A stretch of 64,000 nt of DNA, from NCBI RefSeq assembly GCF_007992715.1, contig NZ_BKAU01000001.1, forward strand, positions 248,001 to 312,000, given 5' to 3'. Source of the stretch: Chitinophaga cymbidii (lineage in GTDB: Bacteria > Bacteroidota > Bacteroidia > Chitinophagales > Chitinophagaceae). Shown piece after piece: positions 43,974 to 53,398 of this stretch. The first letter of the stretch is position 1, and every line of letters starts with the position of its first letter. Below the pieces are notes generated by a model. That model was not told where the DNA came from. It was given only the letters and a program-made list of their open reading frames with translations, and made no database searches. Made by a program: the position numbers and the translations under genes.

Positions 43974-44006
43974 TCCTGAAAATGTCCTGTAAATCTCCTG
44001 AAAAAT
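43974..44006 (-). repeat. Three tandem 11-bp repeats just upstream of the M28 peptidase start
   Basis: On the plus strand TCCTGAAAATG (43974-43984), TCCTGTAAATC (43985-43995), TCCTGAAAAAT (43996-44006). Read on the minus strand each ends in CAGGA, the last one directly before the ATG at 43972, so it looks like a repeated ribosome-binding motif. Confidence 0.6.
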
Positions 44007-44031
44007 AAAGGCCCCGGGTTACGGAGCCTTT
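44001..44031 (-). terminator. Terminator after yidC
   Basis: A 10-position stem with one mismatch (AAAGGCTCCG-like arms, loop of 5) lies 5 bases after the yidC stop and is followed on the minus strand by a T-rich run. Confidence 0.7.
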
Positions 44032-44035
44032 ACGG

Positions 44036-45868
44036 TTATTTCTTTTTCGATTGTTGCTTTTGCATTTCCTGCTGCCGCTTCTGCATTTCGGCCAGCCGTT
44101 CCCCCCATTTGGAGGTCTTGGCAGGCTTCAGCTTGTTCGCCTGGATCTTTGCATGGATCTTGTCGTGATCGATGATGAAAGTCTGGATCACCCATTGCAG
44201 CGCGATACTGATCACGTTACTCAGGAAGTAGTAATAGGTCAGCGCCGCGGCCATGCTGTTGAAGATACCGAGCAGCATCACGGGGAATACGTACGGCATG
44301 TACTTCATCACCGGGTTGCTCTGATCGGTCATGCCGCGGTTATAGAACGCGAGGATCAGGCTGGTGATGGTCATCAGGATGGTGAACAGGCTGATGTGAT
44401 CGCCGTACAGCGGTATGGTGAAGCCAAAGTTGTAAATGGAATCGTAGGTGGACAGGTCTTTCGCCCACAGGAAGCTTTCCTGCCGCAGCTCGATGGACGA
44501 GGGGAAGAAAGAGTACATCGCCACGAGGATCGGCAGCTGCAACAGTGCGGGGAGACAGCCTCCCAGCGGGTTTACGCCGGCGCTGCGGAAGAGCTTCATC
44601 TGCTCCATGCCGAATGCCTGCTGGTCGTCGCCGTGTTTCTTACGCAGCTCGTCCAGCTCCGGTTTCAGCACTTTCATCTTGGCGGCCGATACATAGCTCT
44701 GGTAAGTGAACGGCGCGATGATCAGGCGGATGAAGATGGTGAGCAGCAGGATGATCAGCCCGTAATTGCTGGTCAGTCCGCCGAGGAAGTTGAACACGGG
44801 GATGATGATCCACTTGTTCACATATTTCACGAAAGCAAAGATGCCGGTGCCGAGCGGGATGATCTTTTCCAGCTCGATGTCCATTGCTTTCAGGGTTTTG
44901 TAGTGGTTGGGACCGTAGTACACTTCCATCGGGAAGCTGTAAGCGGCGGCGCCATTGTAGGGGATCGCCAGGGTAGTCATGTTCTGACCCACGATGTTGC
45001 CGCTTTCCGGTACTTTGGTATTGATCTCCGCGCTGGCGAAGTTTTCCTTGCGGGCCAGCATGGTGATATTGAAGAACTGCTGCTTGAAGCTCACCCACTG
45101 CACCGGCCTTTCCAGCTTTTCCTGGGAGCGGTTCTGCAGGGTGAAGTAGTCGTGTTCCTTATCCGCGAAGCGGTAGTGCACCTGGTTGTTGAGGCGCTCC
45201 TGCTTCATGTCGTGCTCCTGGCGGTCTGCCTGGCTGTTCCATTGCAGGCTGATATTGCCTTTGGGCAGGGTGTTCTGCAGGCCCACGAGGTTGATCGTGA
45301 AGTCTACCAGGTAGCTGCCGGGTTTGATGGCGTATGTATATTCCAGATATTGGCCGGGCTGGTCCGTATTCAGGCGGTAGCTGATGGTTTTGCTGCCATC
45401 GCCGCCCTGCTGGATGTTGCCGGCGGTGAAATATACGTCAGAGGTATGCAGCGTCTGGTTGTTCTGCAAAGGTATCTTCAGGCCGGTGCGGTTGAAAGAG
45501 CCGGCTTGCAGGAACAGGGGCTTGCCTTCCGATGTTTTGAAGTCCTTCAGCTCGATGGTCTTCGGTTCGCCGCCTTTATTGGTAAATACGATCCGGAACA
45601 CTTCGTTTTCAAGCACCTGCGTTTGTTCGGTACCTGCTGCGGCGGCGGCGAAGGAGCCGTATTCGCTGCTCAGGCGGGCGGAGTCCAGTACAGGGGAGGA
45701 TGCAGTATCAGTGCTGACCTGCTGGTCCTTCGGCTTATTCAGGTTGGCGATGGAATCCTGACGGGCCTTTTCCAGTCTTGCTTCTGTAGTTGAATGTTGA
45801 TTCCAGAAAATATATCCGATCAGCAAAGCTCCTAACAGTACAAAACCAATGACCGAGTTTCTATCCAT
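44036..45868 (-). CDS. yidC: Membrane protein insertase YidC
   Basis: 610 aa. N-terminal membrane helix (GFVLLGALLIGYIFW), a large periplasmic domain (about 70-350), then the conserved insertase core (about 365-575): FNFLGGLTSNYGLIILLLTIFIRLIIAPFTYQSYVSAAKMKVLKPEL, GGCLPALLQLPILVAMYSFFPSSIELR, FLWAKDLSTYD. The tail is Gln/Lys-rich (KRQQEMQKQQSKKK). YidC inserts membrane proteins alone or with SecYEG. It is preceded by its own -7 box and is 121 bases downstream of pyrG on the same strand. Confidence 0.97.
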   Translation of the reverse strand: MDRNSVIGFVLLGALLIGYIFWNQHSTTEARLEKARQDSIANLNKPKDQQVSTDTASSPVLDSARLSSEYGSFAAAAAGTEQTQVLENEVFRIVFTNKGGEPKTIELKDFKTSEGKPLFLQAGSFNRTGLKIPLQNNQTLHTSDVYFTAGNIQQGGDGSKTISYRLNTDQPGQYLEYTYAIKPGSYLVDFTINLVGLQNTLPKGNISLQWNSQADRQEHDMKQERLNNQVHYRFADKEHDYFTLQNRSQEKLERPVQWVSFKQQFFNITMLARKENFASAEINTKVPESGNIVGQNMTTLAIPYNGAAAYSFPMEVYYGPNHYKTLKAMDIELEKIIPLGTGIFAFVKYVNKWIIIPVFNFLGGLTSNYGLIILLLTIFIRLIIAPFTYQSYVSAAKMKVLKPELDELRKKHGDDQQAFGMEQMKLFRSAGVNPLGGCLPALLQLPILVAMYSFFPSSIELRQESFLWAKDLSTYDSIYNFGFTIPLYGDHISLFTILMTITSLILAFYNRGMTDQSNPVMKYMPYVFPVMLLGIFNSMAAALTYYYFLSNVISIALQWVIQTFIIDHDKIHAKIQANKLKPAKTSKWGERLAEMQKRQQEMQKQQSKKK

Positions 45869-45891
45869 GTCGAAAATTAAAATTTAAGGAG

Positions 45892-45899
45892 CAAAGGTA
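45892..45899 (-). promoter_or_regulatory. -7 box of yidC
   Basis: TACCTTTG on the minus strand, an exact TAnnTTTG match, ends 23 bases before the ATG at 45868. Confidence 0.5.
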
Positions 45900-45929
45900 A
45901 TATATAAGGTAGAATGATGTACGATTTCT

Positions 45930-45961
45930 GGCAGATGAATAATGTTAAATATCCATCTGCC
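45930..45961. repeat. 8-bp inverted repeat between pyrG and yidC
   Basis: GGCAGATG (45930-45937) pairs with CATCTGCC (45954-45961), loop 16 bases. No T-run follows on either strand, so it is more likely a processing or operator element than a simple terminator. Confidence 0.35.
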
Positions 45962-45989
45962 GGGAACCGCACATCATGTATAAGGATTA

Positions 45990-47666
<1,677 letters not shown>

Positions 47667-47724
47667 TTACTTGACCTAAAGAGGAAGTGCTGCCGGACTA
47701 AATTTGGTGTATCCTGTCAAGTAA
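47667..47724. repeat. 9-bp inverted repeat in the pyrG/thioesterase intergenic region
   Basis: TTACTTGAC (47667-47675) and GTCAAGTAA (47716-47724) are exact reverse complements separated by 40 bases, upstream of pyrG. They could be a paired operator site or a leader hairpin of the pyrG mRNA. Confidence 0.35.
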
Positions 47725-47877
47725 TTTACTTCCGTAAGGTCATGCAAAGTTACACAAATTTGCCTCGCACCCAAGTCTATTTTTCCGGGGAATATTCTGC
47801 AGCGGCCACAAACCCTTTACCACAGCGACTTTTAATATCCCTCCCGCCGTGTTCCGGGAATTTCCGCTGCATTCCCG

Positions 47878-47885
47878 TAATTTTG
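47878..47885 (+). promoter_or_regulatory. -7 box of the thioesterase gene
   Basis: TAATTTTG matches TAnnTTTG exactly; the chosen ATG at 47916 lies 30 bases downstream, and the earlier in-frame ATG at 47742 lies upstream of the promoter, which decides the start. Confidence 0.55.
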
Positions 47886-47915
47886 CCTGCTGAAATAAAG
47901 CTGAAACAAACAGAT

Positions 47916-48446
47916 ATGACCTTATCGCCCAAAACGGCCCATGAATCCCTCATTAATATGACGGAGCTGGTACTCCCGAACGACACCAATACTTTTGGCA
48001 ACCTGATGGGAGGCCGGCTGATGTACTGGATGGACATTGCCGCCGCGCTCGCCTGCATGAAGCACTGCGCCGCGCCGGTTGTGACCGCGTCGGTGGACAA
48101 TATTTCGTTCGAAACGCCCATCAAGCTGGGAAATGTAGTTCATATAGAAGCCAAGGTCACCCGGGCGTTCAACACCTCCATTGAGGTACACATGCGCGTT
48201 TGGGGCGAAGATCCCGTGCTGCAGTACCGTTACAAGTCTAACGAGGCGTTCATGACCTTCGTGGCGCTGGACCCCAACGGCAAGGCCCGCTCCGTTCCCG
48301 CCATCATCGCCGAATCAGAAGAAGAAAAGAAACTGTTCGACGGCGCCCTCCGCAGAAGGCAGCTCCGCCTGATCCTGAGCGGGAAAATGAAGCCCGCGGA
48401 CGCCGGAGAGCTGAAAGCGCTTTTTGCCGGAGAGATCGAAGGCTGA
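47916..48446 (+). CDS. Acyl-CoA thioesterase (hotdog fold, YciA/BACH-like)
   Basis: 176 aa from the ATG at 47916 (MTLSPKTAHESLINMTELVLPNDTNTFG). The hotdog motif DTNTFGNLMGGRLMYWMDIAAALACMKHC contains the catalytic Asp in the NLMGGRLMYWMD helix, and TASVDNISFETPIKLGNVVHIEA completes the fold. Family members hydrolyse acyl-CoA to free fatty acid and CoA in the cytoplasm. The tail (RRRQLRLILSGKMKPADAGELK) is helical. A bidirectional terminator follows. Confidence 0.9.
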   Translation: MTLSPKTAHESLINMTELVLPNDTNTFGNLMGGRLMYWMDIAAALACMKHCAAPVVTASVDNISFETPIKLGNVVHIEAKVTRAFNTSIEVHMRVWGEDPVLQYRYKSNEAFMTFVALDPNGKARSVPAIIAESEEEKKLFDGALRRRQLRLILSGKMKPADAGELKALFAGEIEG

Positions 48447-48491
48447 AAACGGAATGCCTTCTCATCGAAAATTAACTGTCACCATAAATAC

Positions 48492-48517
48492 AAAAAGGAG
48501 CTTCCAGGCTCCTTTTT
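48492..48517. terminator. Bidirectional intrinsic terminator
   Basis: AAAAAGGAGC pairs perfectly with GCTCCTTTTT, loop 6 bases, between the convergent thioesterase and sirohaem genes. Confidence 0.85.
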
Positions 48518-48546
48518 CATTATCGTCATATCGTCAGAAATAAAAT

Positions 48547-49131
48547 TCAATCCCCCTTCCCTACCAGCACGCTCGTCAACTCATTCAGCTTTTTCACCTT
48601 ATCCGCAAAATCACCCTTCAGCCGGTCCCGTATTGCGCTCAGGTTGTGCAGCACCGCTTCCAGCGTGTCCGGTATCGCATCCTGCAGAACCTCCCGCAGC
48701 CGCTTTGCCACGGTCGGCGACTTGCCGTTGGTGGAGATCGCGATCTTCAGGCTGCCCTTCTGCACCACCGATCCCAGGTAAAAATCGCACAAGGCCGGCG
48801 TATCCGCTACGTTGATCAGCACTTTCCCGGCCTTCGCTTTCTCCCAGATGCAGGAATTCAGCTGCTTGTCCGCCGTGGCGGCGATCACCAGGTCTTTCCC
48901 GAAAATATCCCCGCAGGAAAACTCTTTCTGCACCAGCGTTACGTTCGGAAACCCCGCGGCCAGCGCTTCCAGCTCCGGCGCAAACCAGGTAGCCACCACG
49001 GTCACCCGTGCGGCGGGACAATTCTGGAGGATCGCATTCACCTTCTCGTGCCCCACGTTTCCGCCGCCCACTACCAGCACCTGCAGCTGCTCCAGCTTGA
49101 AAAACACCGGGAATAAATGATTCTGCTCCAT
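48547..49131 (-). CDS. Precorrin-2 dehydrogenase / sirohydrochlorin ferrochelatase (Met8/CysG N-terminal type)
   Basis: 194 aa. It opens NHLFPVFFKLEQLQVLVVGGGNVGHEKVNAIL, the NAD-binding Rossmann loop GGGNVG, followed by VIAATADKQLNSCIWEKAKAGKVLINVADTPALCDFYLGSVVQKGSLKIAISTNGKSPTVAKRLRE, the Met8 signature. It oxidises precorrin-2 and inserts iron to finish sirohaem. It is downstream of the uroporphyrinogen methyltransferase and sulfite reductase genes, so sirohaem is supplied for the reductase. A candidate promoter lies at 49207-49235. Confidence 0.93.
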   Translation of the reverse strand: MEQNHLFPVFFKLEQLQVLVVGGGNVGHEKVNAILQNCPAARVTVVATWFAPELEALAAGFPNVTLVQKEFSCGDIFGKDLVIAATADKQLNSCIWEKAKAGKVLINVADTPALCDFYLGSVVQKGSLKIAISTNGKSPTVAKRLREVLQDAIPDTLEAVLHNLSAIRDRLKGDFADKVKKLNELTSVLVGKGD

Positions 49132-49206
49132 AAAGTTGATTTACGCCTGAACAATCATCCGGACAATTTGAACGCTCTTTCCAAAATCCGGCAATCGTTC
49201 ACTTTC

Positions 49207-49235
49207 CAAAAATACGAAGAGAAAAACGCTTCAAA
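49207..49235 (-). promoter_or_regulatory. Candidate internal promoter of the Met8-like gene
   Basis: TATTTTTG on the minus strand (49207-49214) matches TAnnTTTG, with TTTG at 49232-49235 upstream; spacing is 17 bases, a little short. The 169-base gap also holds a 10-bp inverted repeat (TTCAAAGAAA at 49230-49239, TTTCTTTGAA at 49267-49276). Confidence 0.4.
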
Positions 49236-49300
49236 GAAATCATCCCGCAAAAAATCAACCTCCTCTTTTCTTTGAAAAATTTTTCTCTCCGTGCCTTGCT

Positions 49301-50077
49301 TTATACTGCGAGCTTGTAATTCTCCGCGATCCTGCTCTGCAGGTCCTGGAACGCCTCATGGAACCGCACCACTTCCCCCACCACAATGATGGCCGGGTTC
49401 CGCAGCCCGTGTTCCCTGGCGATGTTGCCAAGGTCTCCGGCCACGCCCACGCCGATCTTCTGTGTGGGCAGCGTACCGTTCTGGATGATGGCCGCCGGCA
49501 CCTGTCCGTACCCGAGGCGGGCGTAGACAGCGGCGATCTCGTCCAGCTTGCTCATGCCCATGAGGATCACCACGGTGGTATTCGCCTGTATGGCAAATTC
49601 CAGGTCGCGGGACAGCTTGCCGTCCTGCGTGGTGCCCGTGATCACCCAAAAACCTTCGCTCACGTTGCGCGCCGTTACGGGGATATTATTCACGCCCGGC
49701 ACAGAGATAGCGCTGCTGATGCCCGGGATCACTTCGGTTTCAATACCATATTGCGCGGCGGCCGCCACTTCCTCCTGCCCGCGCCCGAACACGAAGGAGT
49801 CACCGCCTTTCAGCCGCACCACGCTGCCATATGTCAGCGCGTACTTCACGATCATGCGGTTGATCTCTGCCTGCGTATACACATGCATGCCGGCGCGCTT
49901 GCCCACGAAACGGCGAAGGCAGTTCTGCGGCGCGTGGTCCAGCAATTCGTTATTGGATAATGCGTCGTACAGGATCACCCGGGCGTTCTGGATCGCCTTC
50001 AGACCTTTAACAGTAATCAGCTCCGGGTCTCCCGGGCCGGCGCCTACCAGCGTCACTTTTGGTTGGATGGGTTGCAT
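49301..50077 (-). CDS. cobA: Uroporphyrinogen-III C-methyltransferase
   Basis: 258 aa. It opens KVTLVGAGPGDPELITVKGLKAIQNARVILYDAL, the SAM-binding GAGPGD loop of the tetrapyrrole methylase family, with RLKGGDSFVFGRGQEE and VIPGISSAISVPGVNNIPVTARNVSEGFWVITG following. It methylates uroporphyrinogen III twice to precorrin-2, the first step of sirohaem synthesis. It is 30 bases downstream of the sulfite reductase gene and part of the same operon. Confidence 0.95.
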   Translation of the reverse strand: MQPIQPKVTLVGAGPGDPELITVKGLKAIQNARVILYDALSNNELLDHAPQNCLRRFVGKRAGMHVYTQAEINRMIVKYALTYGSVVRLKGGDSFVFGRGQEEVAAAAQYGIETEVIPGISSAISVPGVNNIPVTARNVSEGFWVITGTTQDGKLSRDLEFAIQANTTVVILMGMSKLDEIAAVYARLGYGQVPAAIIQNGTLPTQKIGVGVAGDLGNIAREHGLRNPAIIVVGEVVRFHEAFQDLQSRIAENYKLAV

Positions 50078-50107
50078 GATCGTTCAGTTTTGAGTTGGTT
50101 GGTAATA

Positions 50108-52222
50108 TCAGGCAGTTACACCAGCCGCCTGTTTTTCGAGGCGGTATTGCTGTGCCTTGTCATAAAATGCTTTCGCCTGCTGGAAATATTGCTTGGCAAA
50201 GCTTTCAGTCGGTTCGTGCTGGTTGATCTGCAGCACCATGTTGCGGAAGCTGTCCATTTCAAACTTGCCGGTTTCCACAAAATGTTTGTCGAAATCGTTC
50301 ATCACGCCATGTTGTGTATTGCAGCTGATGTTCTCGTCCAGCAGAATACATTTGGCGGTCTGGATCATGCAGGAATAAGTATGGTAGATACCGTCCGCCC
50401 ATGCGTTGTTCGCAAAGGCCTGCGTTGCCCAGTCCAGCTTCTCTTCCGCTTCAAACAGCAGGGTGGCGATCAGGTCGATGATCACGCTGGCGCACTCACC
50501 CACGCCGATGGCCGTACTGAAAGTTTCCGCCTGGCCCCAGTCCACGAAGTCCCCGTCTTTCACAGCGCCCAGGTCAGCCAGGGGTTTCAGCAGTTCGTAA
50601 AAATATTTTTCACCGTTGCGGTCGTAATAATCGTTGAATAGTTCGTTCGGCTGGCGGTTGCTTTCATAGTTGTGCAGCAGGGTGCGCAGTACGTCCGGAC
50701 CACGGCGGCTAGGCACTTTCAGCACTTTGTCCGCCACACGGCCCTCGCCGTCGCTCAGCACGCCGCCGCCCAGCAGTACCTGCAAGGCCGGCAGCACCTT
50801 GCCGCCGCTTTTCAGGGAAGAGCCGTGGAAGCCGATGTTGGCGATGCCATGCTGACCGCAGGAGTTCATGCATCCGCTGATCTTGATCTTGATGTCGTTG
50901 TTATAGATCAGGTCGGGGAACTCGTCGTGGATCACGTTTTCCAGTGCCGCGGCGATGCCGGTGCTGCTGGAAATGGCCAGGTTGCAGGTGTCTGTACCCG
51001 GACAAGCGGTGATGTCCGCAATGCTGTCAAATCCCGGTGCGTCCAGCTTTGCATCTTCGAGGAGGCTGTATACGTAGGGCAGGTATTCCGGCCGAACGAA
51101 TTTCAGCAGCAGGCCCTGGTTCACGGTAACGCGAACGTCGTCCGCCACCACGGATTGCAGTTTTTCGATCAGGGTGCGGGAAGTTACGGAGCTGATGTTG
51201 CCGAGCGGCACACGTACATAAACGCCGTAGAAGCCTTTCTGTTTCTGTTCGAAAGTGTTTGTTTTCTTCCAGGCCTCGTACTGCTGCGGGTTCTTTATTT
51301 CGTAAGCCGGCAGGGCCACGTTGGCGGCGGGGGCTGCAAGCTCCGGCCAGGCCGCGTAGTCCACCGGCACTGTTTTGGATTTGATGGCCTTGTATTCTTC
51401 TTTCACGAGACGCTCAAATTCTTCCATGCCCAGCTTCTGGATGAGGAATTTCATCCTGGCCTTGTGGCGGCTGGACCGTTCGCCATAGCGGTCGAACACG
51501 CGCAGTACGCTTTCGATGTAGGGGATCAGCTGGTCTTCTTCCAGGAATTCGAAGCCCGTTTTGGCGAGGTAAGGCTGCGCGCCGAGGCCGCCGCCCACCA
51601 TTACTTTGAAGCCGCGCACTTCCTTGCCGTCGATGATCCGCAGCTTGGGGATCACGCCAATGTCGTGCATGAAGGCGAAGGCCGTATCTTTTTCGCTGGA
51701 GGAGAAGGATATCTTGAACTTGCGGCCCATGTCCTGGCAGATAGGATTGCGCAGGAAGTAACGGAACGCAGCGTCCGCATAAGGCGTTACGTCGAACGGT
51801 TCGTTCGGGTCGATGCCGGCTGCGTCGGACCCGGTGATGTTGCGGACGGTGTTGCCGCAGGCTTCGCGGATGGTCACATCATCTTCCGCGAGTTTTGACC
51901 ACAGTTCAGGCGTTCTGTCCAGCGACACGAAGTGTATCTGGATATCCTGGCGGGTGGTCAGGTGCAGGTTACCGGTGGAATATTCGTCTGAAATATCAGC
52001 AATACGTTTCCATTGTTGCAGGGTCATTTTGCCGTAGGGCAGCTTGATGCGCACCATCTGAACGCCTTGTTGGCGCTGTCCGTATACGCCGCGGGCGAGC
52101 CGGAGGCTGCGGAATTTCTCTTCCGGCATTTTACCTTCGCGAAACAGCCTGATCTTTTGTTCCAGCTCAATGATGTCCCTTTCTACGATCGGATTTTCCA
52201 GTTCGGTTCTGAAGCTTTGCAT
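50108..52222 (-). CDS. Sirohaem [4Fe-4S] sulfite/nitrite reductase with C-terminal HEPN-like domain
   Basis: 704 aa from the ATG at 52222 (MQSFRTELENPIVERDIIELEQKI). Two ferredoxin-like half domains and two sirohaem domains cover about 40-560. The cluster and sirohaem ligands are C407 and C413 (CPGTDTC) and C451 and C455 (CMNSC). From about 575 a helical domain of HEPN type follows (KLDWATQAFANNAWADGIYHTYSCMIQTAKCILL). Sirohaem synthesis genes directly downstream and a Cys-codon leader upstream favour assimilatory sulfite reduction to sulfide. An upstream in-frame ATG at 52387 lies in the leader and would run through a terminator hairpin. Confidence 0.93.
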   Translation of the reverse strand: MQSFRTELENPIVERDIIELEQKIRLFREGKMPEEKFRSLRLARGVYGQRQQGVQMVRIKLPYGKMTLQQWKRIADISDEYSTGNLHLTTRQDIQIHFVSLDRTPELWSKLAEDDVTIREACGNTVRNITGSDAAGIDPNEPFDVTPYADAAFRYFLRNPICQDMGRKFKISFSSSEKDTAFAFMHDIGVIPKLRIIDGKEVRGFKVMVGGGLGAQPYLAKTGFEFLEEDQLIPYIESVLRVFDRYGERSSRHKARMKFLIQKLGMEEFERLVKEEYKAIKSKTVPVDYAAWPELAAPAANVALPAYEIKNPQQYEAWKKTNTFEQKQKGFYGVYVRVPLGNISSVTSRTLIEKLQSVVADDVRVTVNQGLLLKFVRPEYLPYVYSLLEDAKLDAPGFDSIADITACPGTDTCNLAISSSTGIAAALENVIHDEFPDLIYNNDIKIKISGCMNSCGQHGIANIGFHGSSLKSGGKVLPALQVLLGGGVLSDGEGRVADKVLKVPSRRGPDVLRTLLHNYESNRQPNELFNDYYDRNGEKYFYELLKPLADLGAVKDGDFVDWGQAETFSTAIGVGECASVIIDLIATLLFEAEEKLDWATQAFANNAWADGIYHTYSCMIQTAKCILLDENISCNTQHGVMNDFDKHFVETGKFEMDSFRNMVLQINQHEPTESFAKQYFQQAKAFYDKAQQYRLEKQAAGVTA

Positions 52223-52276
52223 GATAAATAAGTTGCTCGTGATTAATTGGTATTCATAACTTCCGGCAGATGCCTT

Positions 52277-52311
52277 AAAAAACAAGACCTCCGTTTGCAT
52301 CCGGAGGCCTT
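52277..52311 (-). terminator. Attenuator-type terminator in the sulfite reductase leader
   Basis: On the minus strand AAGGCCTCCG (52311-52302) pairs with CGGAGGTCTT (52293-52284) over ten positions with one wobble, loop 8 bases, followed by GTTTTTT (52283-52277). It lies between the promoter and the structural gene, so it must be overcome for expression. Confidence 0.8.
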
Positions 52312-52353
52312 CGTTGTATGATTGTGAAAACAGTTCATATATAGAATTCCCCC

Positions 52354-52419
52354 TTAGTCTGTTGAGCGTTCCCAACAGCGCATGCACCTGTTCATATTCA
52401 TCTGTACTTTATAACCCAT
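52354..52419 (-). CDS. Short cysteine-containing leader peptide of the sulfite reductase operon
   Basis: 21 aa if started at the ATG at 52419; ATGs at 52401 and 52395 would give 15 or 13 aa. The C-terminal part reads RCMRCWERSTD, so two Cys codons (TGC 52386-52384, TGT 52377-52375) sit close together ahead of the TAA stop (52356-52354). The Cys-codon region can pair with a following segment (CTGTTG with CAACAG), and five G residues right after the stop (52353-52349) can pair with CCTCC in the terminator's 5' arm. This is the arrangement of ribosome-mediated attenuation. The transcript from the mapped promoter begins about 20 bases before the first ATG. Confidence 0.65.
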   Translation of the reverse strand: MGYKVQMNMNRCMRCWERSTD

Positions 52420-52445
52420 ATCCCTATAGATTTTGTAGAGTAATA

Positions 52446-52476
52446 CAAAGGTAGATACCCGGCGTGTAAACACAAA
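52446..52476 (-). promoter_or_regulatory. Promoter of the sulfite reductase operon
   Basis: TTTG (52476-52473), a 19-base spacer, and TACCTTTG (52453-52446) on the minus strand reproduce the full Bacteroidota promoter consensus. Transcription should start near 52440, giving a leader of about 218 bases. Confidence 0.75.
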
Positions 52477-52647
52477 ACTTTTTTCACTAAAAAACAGCGG
52501 TATATATTAGAAAATATTCAAAAAAGGGGGGATTGGGGGCCGGCGGTTGGATTTTTTATGGGGCTGCCGTTGCGTCGCACTCTTCAGCGGTGGGATTGCT
52601 GATGTGCTTGCGGTTGCTTGCATGCTGCCGTTTTCCTCATTTCTGCG

Positions 52648-52655
52648 TACCTTTG
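52648..52655 (+). promoter_or_regulatory. -7 box of the HAD phosphatase gene
   Basis: TACCTTTG matches TAnnTTTG; the ATG is at 52675, 19 bases downstream. It rules out the in-frame ATG at 52618, which lies upstream. Confidence 0.55.
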
Positions 52656-52674
52656 CGGCGCAAAAACGAATAAA

Positions 52675-53328
52675 ATGATCAATACGGTGATTTTTGATAT
52701 GGACGGCCTGCTGATTGACTCCGAGCCCCTTTGGGGCGTGGCCATGCAGGAGGTTTTCTTGTCCGTGGGCGTGGAACTGAGCCCCGAACTGACCTCCCTT
52801 ACCACCGGCCTCCGCACCAAAGAGGTAGTCAGCTACTGGCACGACTACTTTAAATGGAACAGCAAATCCCCGGAACAGGTCACCACCGAGATCATAGAAA
52901 GCGTTACCGGCAAGATCCTCCGCGAAGGCCAGGCGATGGAGGGCTTACATTATATCCTGGATTTCTTTCAGCAGCGGAACTTCAAAATGGGCCTCGCCTC
53001 CTCCTCTCCCATGCAGCTCATTCAGTCCGTGCTGGACCATCTGGGTATCCGCCAGTCTTTTCACGCTGTAATTTCCGCGGAGTTCGAGCCTTACGGCAAG
53101 CCCCATCCGGCCGTATACCTCTCCTGCGCCCGGGAGCTGAACAGCAATCCGCTGAGCTGCCTCGCATTTGAAGACTCCGTAACCGGCATGACCGCCGCCA
53201 AGGCCGCCCGCATGAAAGTGGTGGTAGTGCCCGAGGCCCACAAACGCAACGATAAACGTTTCGGGCTGGCGGATATGCAGCTGGATTCTTTACTGGAATT
53301 TAACGACGCGCAGTTTGCAAAATTGTAA
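52675..53328 (+). CDS. HAD-superfamily hydrolase, phosphoglucomutase-like phosphatase
   Basis: 217 aa. The motifs are FDMDGLLIDSEPLW (nucleophile Asp in DxD), LASSSPMQLIQSVL (motif II Ser), KPHPAVYLSCA (Lys) and CLAFEDSVTGMTAAKAARMKVVVVPE (acidic motif). A helical cap sits between the first two. This subfamily (hexitol phosphatase, 2-deoxyglucose-6-phosphatase or beta-phosphoglucomutase) acts on small sugar phosphates; which one cannot be told by eye. The gene stands alone with its own promoter. Confidence 0.88.
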   Translation: MINTVIFDMDGLLIDSEPLWGVAMQEVFLSVGVELSPELTSLTTGLRTKEVVSYWHDYFKWNSKSPEQVTTEIIESVTGKILREGQAMEGLHYILDFFQQRNFKMGLASSSPMQLIQSVLDHLGIRQSFHAVISAEFEPYGKPHPAVYLSCARELNSNPLSCLAFEDSVTGMTAAKAARMKVVVVPEAHKRNDKRFGLADMQLDSLLEFNDAQFAKL

Positions 53329-53334
53329 TTTTTT

Positions 53335-53351
53335 TTATTGATAATCAATAA
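53335..53351. repeat. 17-base perfect palindrome after the HAD gene
   Basis: TTATTGAT-A-ATCAATAA lies in AT-rich DNA at the left edge of the Fic region, preceded by a T-run. It may be a weak terminator or a binding site for a regulator. Confidence 0.4.
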
Positions 53352-53398
53352 ATTAAGAAATAAATTATCGTATATTTCAAATATGCCCACTTCACATC

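Noticed and set aside
44051..45793. 580-codon open frame on the plus strand
   Set aside because: Antisense to yidC, with a peptide rich in His, Gln and Val in the pattern produced by mirrored GC-rich codons; no promoter or domain.
47742..47915. 58-codon N-terminal extension of the thioesterase
   Set aside because: It lies upstream of an exact -7 box and has no family similarity; the hotdog protein starts at 47916.
52223..52387. N-terminal extension of the sulfite reductase to an ATG at 52387
   Set aside because: It would translate through the terminator hairpin and T-run and overlaps the Cys leader peptide in another frame; the enzyme starts normally at 52222.
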